64,000 nt of DNA from Pleurodeles waltl (GCF_031143425.1 NC_090446.1:1026429066-1026493065); one strand, 5' to 3'; positions 1 through 12,112 are shown, numbered from the stretch's first letter. Program-made: numbers and translations. Notes: generated by a model not told the origin, from the sequence alone.

Positions 1-1602
1 TGAAGCTAAAGTGTCTAAAAACAGTTAACATGAGGCACATTTTCAAACATAAGAAACCCCAGTTTCAGAATAAGGGCTGAATGCTGACTCTTTGCAAATA
101 ACAGGTCTTTAATTAGCTAATTTTTCATGTCAAGGAAACAGGTGGCTAGGAACCTGGCATTACCTAAAAAATGTTGGGTGTGTGCGTGGTGTGTTATGAA
201 ATATTTGCTGAGCACAGAATAACAAGCAGTGCCGGCTGCCTCTCTGCCCTGATCCAGCCCCAGGCTCATGCCCAGACCCTCAAAGGGAGTAGAGATCATT
301 GAGGGGCTGGGATCACAAAGGGGATGCCGACAATGGCACGGGTGCTCCTGAAACCCTCCTGGAAAGAGTGTGTTCAGTAAGCTGGAGGATGCTACCCCGG
401 GTCGTTTAGAATCGTGTGTGTGGTGGGTACCGGAGCAATGTGTCTTCAGTCATCTGGAGCCTGCTCCCCAACATGTCCACCATGACACAACTGATACTGA
501 ACTACAGACACAAAGACACAATGTGCGCATACTTAAAAGGCAAGATAGGTCAGGCAAATACGTCGATCTACAGACACCGACATTTTTGAGAATTGGGAAA
601 GATTATTCAATTCGCAAATGAGAATATAATTAACAAAATAAAAAAACACGAAGTTATACCCAACAGCTATTTACCCCAATGATCAAATGAAAGTGAATAC
701 AGACTGGACAATACTGTATTACCTAGTTTGCAACTGCACCACCACAACCTGAGCATTTCAGGTCTGATTACACATGACCACGTGCAACAGCCATGCAAAC
801 CATAACTGGCAACCAAATGCAGTGTTTATGACCTCACAATATGTAACCCAATTAATAATAACACAAACGCAAAATGTTATTGAACCGCAAACCATACTCA
901 CATCAATTAATAACACTACATAAAAGTGATAAGGGTAATAATGCGATACTTAATAACTGTTAGATGATTTACAACATTTATACATGCACTTGCCTAGTTA
1001 AGGGTGAGGTCAGGAGTATCTCATTTGTTGTGCCAGTTCTGGTTTGCATAGCTTTTGTGGGAGTTATGTATTGTAGTCAACGATAATTTCCGATTTCCAG
1101 TGCTTTATTATTTTAATACATAACAGTAACTACACTTTAACTTTGTTTTTAAGTGAATGTCTTACGTTTTTAACACGTGCTAATGTGTTATAACAAAAGT
1201 TATCCAGCATTTCACTTTATATTTTGTTTTTTCAATTACTCGTATTAATAGCATCCTTGAGTGTTTTTATTGTACAAAAAGTAATGATATATAAATCTAT
1301 ATTTCTCAGGGAACTGATAAATATTAAATATTTCATGGTTCCCAAAACCACTGTGTAAAGCCATTTAGAGCTTAGCAATTGTCCGGGCTACTTAACTTAT
1401 AGAGGATGAAGGACCACATTATGTAGCATGGGTGTCTAAATCATGCGCAAATATGCAAATTATGTGGGACGGAATGTCAGTATTATTTTTATTCTTCGAA
1501 CATACCTAAAGAATATGTAGAGGTATCATCTCCACTGATTTAAGTAACCTTTTGTTTATCGAGAATCGATCAGTTATGCCTCACATCTGTTTGTGTTCAA
1601 AG
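1..1602. other. AT-rich sequence without recognisable gene
   Basis: I see no convincing coding region, RNA gene or transposon terminus here. The composition is AT-rich and unremarkable, and the short open frames lack family resemblance. If the exon called just to the right is real, this stretch would be intron or upstream flank of that gene. Confidence 0.5.
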
Positions 1603-1861
1603 TTTCGACCATACTGAGCAGCTGCGACTGGAAGAGGTACTGCAGCTGGCCGATTTGCGGCTCCTAGAAGAGGCGTTCGCTAACCACCACCTCCTGGAAG
1701 AGGAGAAACACCACGAAACCAGTGGGAAACATTGCTGTAGAAAACGCCCACAAAGAAGCCAGCATCCTGGAAACCTAACTCTGCCAGAATTTCAGAAGGT
1801 GCTTTCAGAACTGCTGGGATCTGAAAGCTGGAACAATCAAATGGAAGTGTTATTCAATAAG
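1603..1861 (+). CDS. Candidate single exon of a host gene, EF-hand-like (possibly WDR49/WDR64-like)
   Basis: An open frame runs from a pyrimidine-rich tract ending in AG (1601-1602) to a strong splice-donor-like GTACGT at 1862-1867, giving about 86 codons that end in phase 0. The protein is charged at its start (EQLRLEEVLQLADLRLLEEA) and ends in a helix-type segment (LTLPEFQKVLSELLGSESWN, then MEVLFNKV) like the first half of an EF-hand. This recalls the N-terminal EF-hand region of WDR49/WDR64-type WD-repeat proteins, but that identification is from general resemblance only. The loop residues that would bind calcium lie in the next exon, if one exists, and none is visible nearby. It is the only piece of the window that looks like a host gene. 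It could equally be a chance open frame or an unknown repeat. Confidence 0.4.
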
Positions 1862-2049
1862 GTACGTTTCCTGGACCATGATTCGGGTACTTAAATAGAT
1901 TTATTTTGCCCTGCTTCTGAGCAGCTGAGGCATACTAAATAAATATTTTCTCATCGAGTTGAACTGTGGGGTGTTAGACCAATAAAAACAGAGAATTTGA
2001 TAACAGGAAACAAACACTCGATTCATCTTGTCTGCGCAATGCAAATCTA

Positions 2050-2240
2050 TTTCTACTTGATATACTAGACCCAGCCAAGTGTGCCCTATGTGTATCTCTA
2101 CTTGATAAACTGGATCCACTCACTTTGGCCAATGTATTTACGCACTTGATTCACTAGATAAGCCCAGTCAGTCCAACGTATGTGTGCATTTGATACACTA
2201 GATCCGTCCAGTCTGCTCAATGTATCCTTGCACTTGTAAC
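2050..2240. repeat. 44-bp minisatellite, about 4 copies
   Basis: The words ACTTGAT..ACTAGA recur at about 2055, 2100, 2144, 2188 and, decayed, 2232. This gives a period of 44-45 bp. Units differ at many positions, so the array is old. It lies directly downstream of the candidate exon. Confidence 0.75.
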
Positions 2241-2929
2241 TTGGACAGGTGGTTTCCAGTCTTTCCTTTGCGTACAAAAGCCAGTTCCTTAACCTAATTA
2301 CAGGAGAAAAGTTTACTTTCTAGATATCCCTAAAATTCAAGACAATTTTGATGATCAAATGACTATCTAAATTAATAGTTTTTGAAAAACGTATTTGGAA
2401 GCTTAAGTCCTACAGTCCAACAGCGGAGCTTCAATTGAAAGGATAGGCTGGACACATAATATGTTTGTTTAAGCTCTACACCCGTCTGACAATGGGAGAC
2501 CTTCACAACAGGGCTGAATGCCTCTGAAACCACAGAGACACTAAACCAATGAGAACAGGCTGAACTGATTAAACAACATAGTTTGGCCCCATGCCATTCT
2601 TCCAGTCAGTCATAGACCTAATGTCATGACAGGGAATTGCCACCAACGTGTTCCAAAGAGGGACATTGTCGCATATAAAGGAAAGAAACTAGAAATGTTC
2701 TTGTCAAAACCACCCTTGCACACAAGTTTGTCAGGCTCCAGTTTCTTTTCTTGGATGGTGGGGAAGTACATAGGTGCATATTTAAGAAAAGTGGGTGCTG
2801 CACCCAGTGCAGCACCACTTTCCTTGCACCCCTTAGCGTCCCTCTACTGCCACCAGGTGTGCGAGGTATTGCAAATACAGTGCACCATGGCGCAGAGTAG
2901 GGGGCAATAGCATCAACATTTTTGAGTGC
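2241..2929. other. Unassigned sequence with one short hairpin
   Basis: No gene is recognised. A short inverted repeat built on GTGGTGCTGCA lies at about 2790-2819, with a one-base bulge. It may be the end of a small interspersed repeat, but no full element can be delimited. The tandem array begins at its right edge. Confidence 0.4.
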
Positions 2930-4979
2930 TGTTTTTCAGTTGGTTGGAGGTTAAAATTTTGGTATCTCTTGTCAGTGTGTCTATTTATTTACTTGTGTTT
3001 TGAACATTAATCATTCCTAGTGAAGGAACATTTGCATCTTTTTCTCAAGAAACACTTTGGGATGAATGTCCTATGTCTACCAAATGCGTGATTGCTATTT
3101 CATGAGGGCTAGTGGTTAAAAATCTTAGACCCTTACACTCAAGGTTAAGAGTTGAAGTCTAGAAGTGGGAGAGGCTAATTTCCTACTTTAATTTCTTTTC
3201 AACTTCAAATATTGAAGGTACATACCAAAAGGTTATCTCACTCTTTGTACTTGACAAATACATTTTTCTTTTCAATTTGCCCAGCAATATCTCATTCTCA
3301 GTCTATTATTCATCAAAGCCTAAAAGCCGATCTCTCTCTTGCTCTCTCTCTCAATGTTTCTCTGTCACTCTCATTTTCTAAATGCCCCTCTCAGTTTGAA
3401 TCTCTCACTTTCTCTTTCTCCCTTCCATCCCATAATGGGGTGGAAGGGAGAGAGAGAGAGAGAGATTAGTATTGCAATGATCTCTCCATACAATGACTTC
3501 AAAGCGTTACCCTTGCAAGATGTTTGGTTCAAATGTTATAGTTACGTTTTGATGCCCAGCACAACAGTGTCACTTCTGGCCTACTGGTACAGATCTTGTA
3601 TTGTTACTTTGAAGGTTCTAATCCTGTTATTTCATAGCAGCATGTCTGTTTATTTACTTGTGTTTTGAATTTTAAACATGCATGATGATGGAACATTTGC
3701 GTCTTTTTTCCATCACAATTTTTGGGTTGCATGTCATATCTTTGTCTGGAGATTGCAGGTAAAAAGGTTGCCAGTGGGCTTCTGAATAAAGTCTCAAACC
3801 CTTAACCTGAAGGATGAGCGATCTACTCTATGTGTGTCTTGGGTCATTTCCCTGCTTTAAATTCTTTTCATCTTCAAATATTTAAGTATGTACCGAAAGG
3901 TGATCTCACTCTTTTTATGACACAAATTCATTTTTCCTTCACTTTGTCAAGAAATATCTCATTCTAAGGAAACCATCCATCAATGCCTAAACCCCTCTCT
4001 CTTATTTTCTCTCTGTCAATCTCTTTTTCAAAATGCCTCTCTCTCTCACTCTCTCTCTTACTTGCTGTAATGGGAACTTTCTCTCTTTCTCTGTCTCTCT
4101 TCTATCCCATAATGGGATGGAAGAGAGAGAGAGAGAAAGATTGGTATTGCAATATGCTCTGCATACAATGACATCACAGCAGCAAAATGTTTGTATCTCA
4201 TTTTATAGTTACAGTTTGATAAACAGCAACACAGACTCATTTCTAACCTACTGATAAAGTTATTGTACTGTTATTCAGTTGGTTGGATGTTCAAATCTTG
4301 GTATCTCATGGCAGTGTGTCTATCTATTTACTCGCGTTTTGAATCTTAAACATTCCTGGTGAAACAACATTTACGTCCTTTTCCCATCCAAAAGCTTTTG
4401 GATCAATGTCAAACCTATGTCTGGAGAACCAATGGAGAAGGGTCAACTCTGGGCTAGTGGTTAAGGTCTCAGACCCTTACACTGAAGATTGAGGGTTGAA
4501 GTCTAAATGTGTTGGTGGCCAGTTCCTGGTTTTATTTTATTTTTCAACTTCAAATATTCAAGGTACATACTGAAAGGTGATCGCACTCTTTTTATGAGAC
4601 AAATACAATTTTCCTTCAATTTGTCAGAAAATATCTCACTCTATGTACATCATTCATCAATGCCTAAGTCCCCCCTGATCCCCTCTCTCTGTTTCTCATT
4701 TTCTACTTGTCAATCTCTTTCTCTAAATGCCTCTCGCTGTCTCAATTTCTGAATAGCAACACAGACTCATTTCCAGCTTACTAGCAAAGTTCTTGTACTG
4801 TTATTCAGTTGGTTTGCTGTTCAAATTGTGGTATCTCGTGGCAGTGTTATCTATTCATTTACTTAGTTTTGAATAATAAACATTCCTAGTAAAGGAAAAT
4901 TTACATCTTTTTCACATCAAAAGCTTTCAGATGAATGTCAAACCAATGTCTGGAGAATTCATGGAAAAGGTTAGTCTTG
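2930..4979 (+). repeat. tRNA-like tandem array, block 1a (about 3 monomers)
   Basis: Monomers of roughly 600-690 bp repeat in direct orientation. The order in each is: pyrimidine-rich CTCTCT tract, palindrome centred on CCCATAATGGG, TTGCAATG..TACAATGACTTC segment, tRNA-like module 1, spacer with GTGAAGGAACATTTACGTC, tRNA-like module 2, then CTTTTCAACTTCAAATATT leading to the next pyrimidine tract. Palindromes lie at about 3433 (type A) and 4112 (type B). A third monomer near 4750 has lost its palindrome. The array starts mid-monomer, inside module 1, so the left edge is a breakpoint. The block is stopped at 4980 by a hAT-like MITE. Confidence 0.9.
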
Positions 4980-5197
4980 CAGTGGTTCCCAACCTTTTCA
5001 CTTCTGTGGACCCCCATGTTATCAATACTGGAGCCCTGGGACACCCCACTGAATCATTATTGGAACCGAGGGACACCCACTGAGTCAATACTGATAGCTG
5101 GGACCTAATATTATTAAATTTTTTAATCAGCTGCGGACCCCCTGATGAGGCTTCGCGGACCCCCAGGGGTCCCCGGCCCACAGGTTGGGAACCACTG
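4980..5197. mobile_element. Non-autonomous hAT-like MITE
   Basis: The element has 16-bp perfect terminal inverted repeats, CAGTGGTTCCCAACCT at the left and its complement at the right end. Such CAGTGGTTC ends are typical of hAT (Charlie-type) non-autonomous elements. Length is 218 bp with no coding capacity. An 8-bp target duplication is not clean: GTCT is present on both sides but the rest differs, so it is probably decayed. It sits inside one array monomer, which resumes on the right. Confidence 0.8.
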
Positions 5198-8100
5198 GTC
5201 TATGGGCTTATATTAACAATTATGAGTTCAACTCTATCTCTGGTGGTAGCAAATTTCCTGTTTTAATTGCTTTTCAACTTCAAAAATTTGAGGTACATAC
5301 AGAAAGGTGATCTCACTTTTTTTATGAGACATTTTTCCTTTATTTTGTGCAGAAATATCTCATTCTAAGTATATCAGAAATCAATGCCTAATCCCCCTCT
5401 CTCTTATTTTTGCTCTGTCTCTCTCTGTGTCAATCTCTCACCTTCTCTCTTTTTCTCTCTCTTCTCCATCCCATAATGGAATGAAAGCAGGATGAGAGAA
5501 CGTTTTATATTGCAATATACTCTGACAATGACTTCAAAGTGTCACACCATCAAAATGTGTGTTTCAAATTTTACATATACATTTTGATGAACAGCAACAC
5601 AGATTCATTTCTGGTCTACAGGTAAATTCTTGTACTGTTATTCAGTTGGTTGGAGGCTCAAATCTTGGTATCATGTGGTAGTGTCTCTATTTATTTACTC
5701 CTTTTTTTAATATTAAATATTCTTAGTGAAAGAACATTAACGTTTTTTCCCATTAAAAGCTTTCGGATGAATGTCAAACCTATGTCTGGAGAGCCTAGGG
5801 AGGAGGGTGAACTGTGGGCTAGTGGTTTGGGTCTCAGACCCTTACATTGAAGGTTAAGGGTTCAAATTTAAATGTGGTATTGGACACTTCCCTCTTTTAA
5901 TTTCTTTTCAACTTCAAATATTTAAGGTGCATGCCGATAGATGACCTTACTCTTTTTACGAGACAAATACACGTGTCCTTCAATTTGTCAGAAAATATCT
6001 CATTCTAACTACATCATTCATCAATGCCCAACCCCCTCTCTGTTCCTCATTTTCTATCTGTCAGTCTCTTTCTCTAAATGCCTCTCTTTGTCTCAATCTC
6101 TTACTTTCTCTCTTTCTCCCTCCCAGTTCTATCCCATAATGGGATGGAAGAGGGCGAGAGAAAGATTGGTATTGCAATGTTATGTGCATACAATAACTTC
6201 AAAGCGTCACACCAGCAAGATGTTTGTTTCAAAATTTATAGTTAGATTTTGATAAACAGGAACACCTAATCACTTCTAGACTACTGGTAAGCTGTAGTGC
6301 TGTTATTCAGTTGGTTGGCGGTACAGATATTTGGTATCTCCTGTCGGTGTGTCTTTTTAATGACTTGTGTGTTGAATATTAAATATTTCTAGTGAAGGAA
6401 CATTTACGTGTTTTTCCCAAGAAACACTGTGGAATGAATGTCCTACCTATGTCTGCCGAGAGCACGGTTAACAGGCACCAGTGGGCTACCTGGTGGTTAA
6501 GGTCTCAGACCCATACACTGAAGGTTAAAGATTCAAGTCTAGATATGGTAGTGGGTAGTTCCCTCCTTTAATTTCTTTTCAACTTCAGATATTCTTTCTA
6601 CATGCAAAAAGGTGATCTCACTCTTTGTGCTTGACAAATACATTTTCCTTTTCCATTTGTATGGCAATAACCCATTCTCTGTCTATCATTCATCAAAGCC
6701 TAAAAGCTGATCTCTCTCTTGCTCTCTCTCTCAATTTCTTGCTGCCAATCTCTTTCTCAAAATGCCTCGATCTGTTTGAATCTCTCACTTTCTAACTCTC
6801 TCTCTCTTTCTTCCATCCCATAATGGGATAGAAAAGAGAGAGAGAGAGAGATTGGTATTGCAATGGTCTCTCCATACAACGACTTCAAAGTGTTACCCAA
6901 TCAAGATGTTTGGTTCAAATGTTATAGTTACGTTTTCATACTCAGCACTTCAGAGTCACTTATGGCCTACTGGTAAAGATCTTGTATTTGTACTTTGAAG
7001 GTTCCAGTACTGTTAAAAATGCCTAGTGATGGAACATTTATGTCTTTTTCCCATCACAAACTTTGCATGTCATACCTCTGTCTGGAGAACGCACAGTAGA
7101 GAGTCACCTGGGCTTGTGGTTAAAGTCTTAGGTCCTTAAACTGAAGACTGAGAGTTCAACTGTAGTTGTGTTATTGTCCATTTCCCTGTTTTAAATTGTT
7201 TTCAAATTGAAATATTTCAGGCATGTACCGAAAAGTGATCTCACCCTTTTTATGACACAAATACATTTTTCCTTCAATTTGTCCGGAAATGTCTCATTCT
7301 AAGTATATCATTCATCAATGCCTACCCCCCTTTCTCTCTTATTTTCTCTCTCTCTCTCTCTATCTCATTTTCGAAATGCCTCTCTCTGTGTCAATCTCTC
7401 ACTTTCTTTATTTCTCTTCCGTCCCATAGTGGGATGGAAGAGAGATAAAGATTGGTATTGCAATTATGACTTCAAAATGTCACAGCAGCAAGCTGTTTGA
7501 TTTGAATTTTATACTTACATTTTGAGAGCCTACAGCACAGAGGCACTTCTAGCCAACTGGTAAAGCACTTGGACTTTTTTCAATTGGGCTGGGCTTCAAA
7601 TCCTGCTATTTTCTGTCAGTGTGAGTATTTATTTACTTGTGTTTTGAACATTAAGTATTCATAGTGAAGGAACATTCACATCTGTTTCCCAAGAAACATA
7701 TTGGGATGAATGTCCTACCTATGTTTGCAAAATGCATTATTAACAGGCACTGGTTGGTTAGTGTTTAAGGTCTTAGACCCTTACCTTGAAGGTTAAGGGT
7801 TCATGTCTAGATGTGGCAGTGTGTAATTTCCTCCTTTAATTTCTTTTCAACTTCAAATATTTAAAGTACGTCCTGAAAGTTGATCTCCCTCTTTGTACTT
7901 GACAAATACATTGTTCTCTTCAATTTGTCAGGCAATATCTCATTCTCAGTCTATTATTCATCAAAGCCTAAAAGCTGATCTCTCCCTTGCCCTCTCTCTC
8001 TCAATTTCTCTCTGTCAATCTCTTTCTCTAAATGCCTCTCCCTGCTTGAATCTCTCACTTTCTCTCTCTCTTGTTCTTCCATCCAATAATGAAATGGAAA

Positions 8101-8668
8101 AAAAGAGACAGAGGGATTGGTATTGCAATGGTCTCTCCATACAATGACTTCAAAGCATTACCCTAGCAAAATGATTGGTTCAAATGTTATAGTTAATTTT
8201 CATGCCTGGCACAAGAGAGTCTCTTCTGGCCTCCTGGTAAAGTTCTTGTTTTGTTACAATGAATGTTCTTGTTTTCCCATGGTAGTGTGTATGTTTATTT
8301 ACTCATGTTTTCAATGTTAAACATGCCTAGTGATGGAATGTTTACATCTTTTCCCATCACAACCCATGGATTGTATGTCATACCTATGTTTGGACAGTGC
8401 ATGATAGAGAGTCACCTGTTGGCTTGTGATAAAAGTCTTAGACCCTTAAACAGAAGGTAGGGGGCTCTTCTCTAGGTTTGCAATGGTCATGTCCCTCTTT
8501 AAATTATTTTTAACTTCAAATACTTAAAGTACATACTGAAAGGTGATCTCACTCTTATGATACAAGTAAATTTTTCCTTCAATTTGTCCAGAAATATCTC
8601 ATTCTAAATTCTCTCTTTCGATCTCTTTTTCTAAGTGCCCCTGTCTCTGTCAGTCTCTGACTTCCTCT

Positions 8669-8721
8669 CTTTCTCTCTCTCTCTTCCATCCCATAATGGG
8701 ATGGAAGAGAGAGAGAGAGAA
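8669..8721. repeat. 53-bp perfect palindrome of an array monomer
   Basis: The left arm 8669-8694 and right arm 8696-8721 are exact reverse complements, 26 bp each, around a single A at 8695. The arms are CT-repeat plus CTTCCATCCCAT. This is the best-preserved copy of the palindrome that most monomers carry. It could extrude as a cruciform or fold as an RNA hairpin. Confidence 0.95.
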
Positions 8722-8835
8722 AGATTGGTATTGCAATATACTCTGCATACAATGACTTCAAAGTATCACACCAGCAAAATGTTTGTTTCGAATTTTATAG
8801 TTACATTTTGATAAGCAGCAACACAGACTCACTTT

Positions 8836-8889
8836 TAGCCTACTGGTAAAGTTCTTCTACTGTTATACAGTTGGTTGGAGGTTCAAATC
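8836..8889 (+). promoter_or_regulatory. tRNA-like module 1 (A-box/B-box-like), type B monomer
   Basis: TAGCCTACTGG at 8836-8846 fits the pol III A-box consensus TRGYNNARNNG at all but one position. GTTCAAATC at 8881-8889 fits the B-box consensus GWTCRANNC exactly. The two are 33 bp apart when the preceding G of the B-box is counted, which is within the tRNA range. The same module recurs in other type B monomers, for example near 18070. Promoter activity is inference. Confidence 0.6.
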
Positions 8890-9740
8890 TTGGTATCTTG
8901 TGGAGTTGTGTCTTTTTATTTGCTTGTGTTTTGAATATTAAACATTCCTAGCGAAGGAACATTTACGTCTTTTTCCCATCAAAATGTTTTTGATGAATGT
9001 CAAACCTATGTCTAGAGAGTTTATGTGGAAGGATTAGGCATGGGCTAGTGTTGTTAAGATCTCAAACCTTTACAGTGAAGGTTATGGATTCAAGTCTAAA
9101 TGTTGCCAATTCATGTTTTATTTTATTTTCAACTTCAATTATTTAAGGTACATACTGAAAGGTGATCTCAATCTTTTTATGAGACAAATACATTTTCCTT
9201 CAATTTGTCAGAAAATATCTCATTCTAAGTATATCATTCATCAATGCCTAACTCCTCCCCCTCGCTGTTTCTCATTTTCTGTCGATCTCGTTTTCTTAAT
9301 GCATCTCTTTGTCTCAATCTTTCACTTTCTCTCTTCCTCTCACTCTCTTCTAGCCCATAATGGGATGGAAGAGAGAGGGAGAAAGATTAGGATTGCAATG
9401 TTTTCTGCATACAATGAACTCAAAGTGTTACACCAGCAAGATGATTGTTTCAAATTTGATAGTTACATTTTGATGACCAGTAGCCTAGTGTCACTTCTAC
9501 CTCACTAATAAAGCTTTTGTACGGTTATTCAGGTGGTTGGAGATTCAAATATTGGTATCTCATGGCAGTGTGCCTATTTATTTACTCGTCTTTTAAATAT
9601 TAAATATTCCCAGTGAAGGAACATTGATGTATTTTCCTATCAAAAGCTTTAGGATGAATGTGACGGGTTCAAGTCTAATTGTGGCGGTGGACAATTCCCT
9701 CCTATAACATATTTTCAACCTCCCATATTTAAGGTACATG

Positions 9741-10235
9741 CTGATAGAGATCAAATTATACTAATACATGAGTGGCATAGAAGTTAACATATGGTGACTT
9801 ACAAACCTTCATTTAAAAGCCTACCAGAGAAATTAACATGAAATGTACAAAATTGTGCACATTAGAAATATGTTGGATAATGTGGCCTCCATTCTTATTT
9901 GACACTGTGTTTTAACATGAAATACATTGTGCATTTATATTCAAGTGAACTACTGGCATGAATTAATATTAAAAATATAATTTTTAGAGAAACAGTAGAA
10001 ATTAACTATATTAAGAGTATTAAATGAACATGCATTAATCATACTTGTATTGATTTAAATTAGTCTATTAATATGAGATACATGTGTGCAGAAAAATAAA
10101 TGCACATTTAAATTGTTTTTCTGTGTTCATTACTCTGTTAGGCTTTTAAATGAGGATTTCTAAGGATTTCTAAGTCATCATATATATACTAACTTCTATG
10201 CCAATAATATATTAGTAAAATTTGATCTCTATCAG
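9741..10235. mobile_element. 495-bp MITE with ~90-100 bp inverted repeats
   Basis: Left terminal region 9741-9829 and right terminal region 10133-10235 are imperfect inverted copies of one another. They start CTGATAGAGATCAAATT and share GGCATAGAAGTTA and CATTTAAAAGCCTA. The centre is AT-rich and non-coding. No autonomous relative is recognised and a target duplication cannot be fixed, because the outermost CTGATAG also resembles the array. It marks the left edge of the insertion complex 9741-17086. Confidence 0.75.
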
Positions 10236-10430
10236 TCTCTTCTCTAACGGCAATTTGTGTTATCACAAAAGGACATTCTCATTCTCATAGAGAGAACTTC
10301 AAGTCTTGTAATATGATAAAGCATAGGTCTAGGTCTCCGGTAATTTTCAATTCTCTTCATGGTCTTGTAATATCTGTTTCTCATATTCTCCATTTCAGTC
10401 TCATCCCTCCTCTGTATATTCTGTACCTAT

Positions 10431-10665
10431 GCCCTCATTATGGCTTCAGGAGTCATTTTCAAAGACCGCCAAAGCCGCTGCAGCGAGCAGACCTCTAGTG
10501 CTGGCGATCTGCTGACTGCTATATTTGGAGTCACTGGAGGACTTTTGCCCATTTAGGGGCAGAAGTCCGACTCTGAAGAGGCGGTTGCATCGCCGGCAGC
10601 AAGACTCCGCCTGCCGTATTACGAGCAACACATCTGCGACATACTGCTTCTGCAATTAACCTAAA
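10431..10665. mobile_element. Harbinger-type MITE fragment
   Basis: The start GCCCTCATTATGGC after TAT resembles the GGCCCTCATTATGAC terminus seen on the other MITEs of this window. The following sequence (AAAGACCGCCAAAGCCGC) has the same GC-rich, CCGCC-bearing character. I cannot find the matching right terminus, so the element is either truncated or its end is decayed. Confidence 0.45.
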
Positions 10666-12093
10666 TCTGGGGTTGTACCATGTATGTTTAAATTTGTAAA
10701 GCATTGCATCTCTGCTGAAATGAACTTGACCATGATAATTCCTAGCCATTGAAGTCAACTATCTGACAACATTATTTACCCTTAACTTGAGATCCAAACA
10801 TTATCCTCCTCCCTTTGTACACAACCTGCTCTACTCCACCTTCTGTGTTGCCTCGTCCTGAAATTGCTTAATTTCATCCCAGGTATCAACCAAGAAAATC
10901 AAGAAACATTGACTTGTCTCACCAGTGTCACTTACACCACCCCACTCTTCATTGAAGGTGGTGCAATGGAGTACACAATGTCTGGCAATTTGGTCAGCAT
11001 AGGCATTTCCCAATAATTTGATCTCTGGTTTGTTGTGCACTTTACAACCAATGTTTTCTTAACTGCAACACATTAATAGACTGTGAATTCTCTCACCATT
11101 TCGAATGGGTGATCCTGAAGAGTCATAAAACCTTGTGGTGCCATAACTGCCCTAAGTAATGGACACCACCAAGTCGAAATAGAATATCTGTGAATATTGC
11201 TACTTGAGCTGCTCAGATACACAGCATGCTCTTGTAAGTGCAACCAATTCACCTAGTTGGGCAGAAATGACTCCTTGAAGCAATGAAACTTCAACCACTC
11301 ATGAGATGGTGCAGACTGCATAACCAGCTCTCAGAGTAGCCGCATTTTCTCTTAAACAGGAGGCATCAACAAATATAACTTGATCATTATCCTCTAAAGG
11401 AATATCCTGAATATCAGGTCTGGGGTTGGTGCATAGTTCAGTGACACTGAGGCAGTCATGTTCCATTTCATTAACTTAATTTGGATCATCAACATTAACA
11501 GGAAAGAATGTAGCAGAGTTCAAAGTCGAATACCTTTTCATCGTCACATTGGGAAAGTCAAGAATTAATAACAGATCATGGGTAAGAAGGCCACTAGTCA
11601 AATATTGGGGTTTTTGTTTGAGTCAAAAAGACGTCAACTGAGTGTGGGACATAAACTGTTAAAGGGTGTCCCGTCACAATCCCTTCGCATTGACTGGAGC
11701 TTACTGTCAGGATACTTCAATTCGATTTTCTCAGAAGCAGAAGATAACTCCTCAGTCCCAACCCGAGCTACTCACAACGAATAATCATCCTTCGTGCTGA
11801 GTACCCCGGAGGGGGAAAGGGGAATGGGATGGTAGAGAGACTGCCACAGAGATGATGAACGCCAGTACTCAGTCTGCCTCTTCACATCTAAGATTGGATA
11901 CAGCACCTGCAAGAGTCACAGTCGCAATTACTAGGGACATACAACATCAGTTTTTCACTTTCTACTCTCAACACTTAATTCTTTCTGTAGCCTTGCTTCT
12001 CTCTATAAATGATAGCTCTTCTTAACAAAAAATGCTTATTACTGATTCTGGAAGAACTTCTCAACCTTTGTTAGAGATTGGTTTTATGTTGCT

Positions 12094-12112
12094 ATATATA
12101 TATATATATATA
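12094..12112. repeat. (TA)n microsatellite
   Basis: Uninterrupted TATATA run of about 9-10 units within the retroviral remnant. Confidence 0.9.

Larger units (their letters stand above)
5198..9740 (+). repeat. tRNA-like tandem array, block 1b (about 7 monomers)
   Basis: The array continues with palindromes at about 5475 (B), 6138 (B), 6822 (A), 7426 (B), 8088 (A), 8694 (B) and 9359 (B), spaced 600-690 bp. A and B types are told apart by fixed differences. After the palindrome A has GGTCTCTCCATAC and B has TTCTCTGCATAC. A has TGGAACATTTACGTC preceded by AACATGCC, where B has AACATTCC and AAGGAAC. The block ends at a MITE inserted in the GGTACATGCTGATAG segment. Confidence 0.9.

Noticed and set aside
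117..621. Short open frames near the window start
   Set aside because: No recognisable domain, no splice context and no composition difference from flanking DNA.
3212..9508. Many open frames rich in Ser/Leu/Phe (LSLSLSL) across the array
   Set aside because: They translate the CTCTCT tracts and neighbouring monomer sequence. They recur in every monomer with different frames and have no domain.
2930..9740. Hammerhead-ribozyme satellite, as known from newts
   Set aside because: I looked for the conserved CTGATGA and GAAA core in the monomers and did not find it in the right arrangement.
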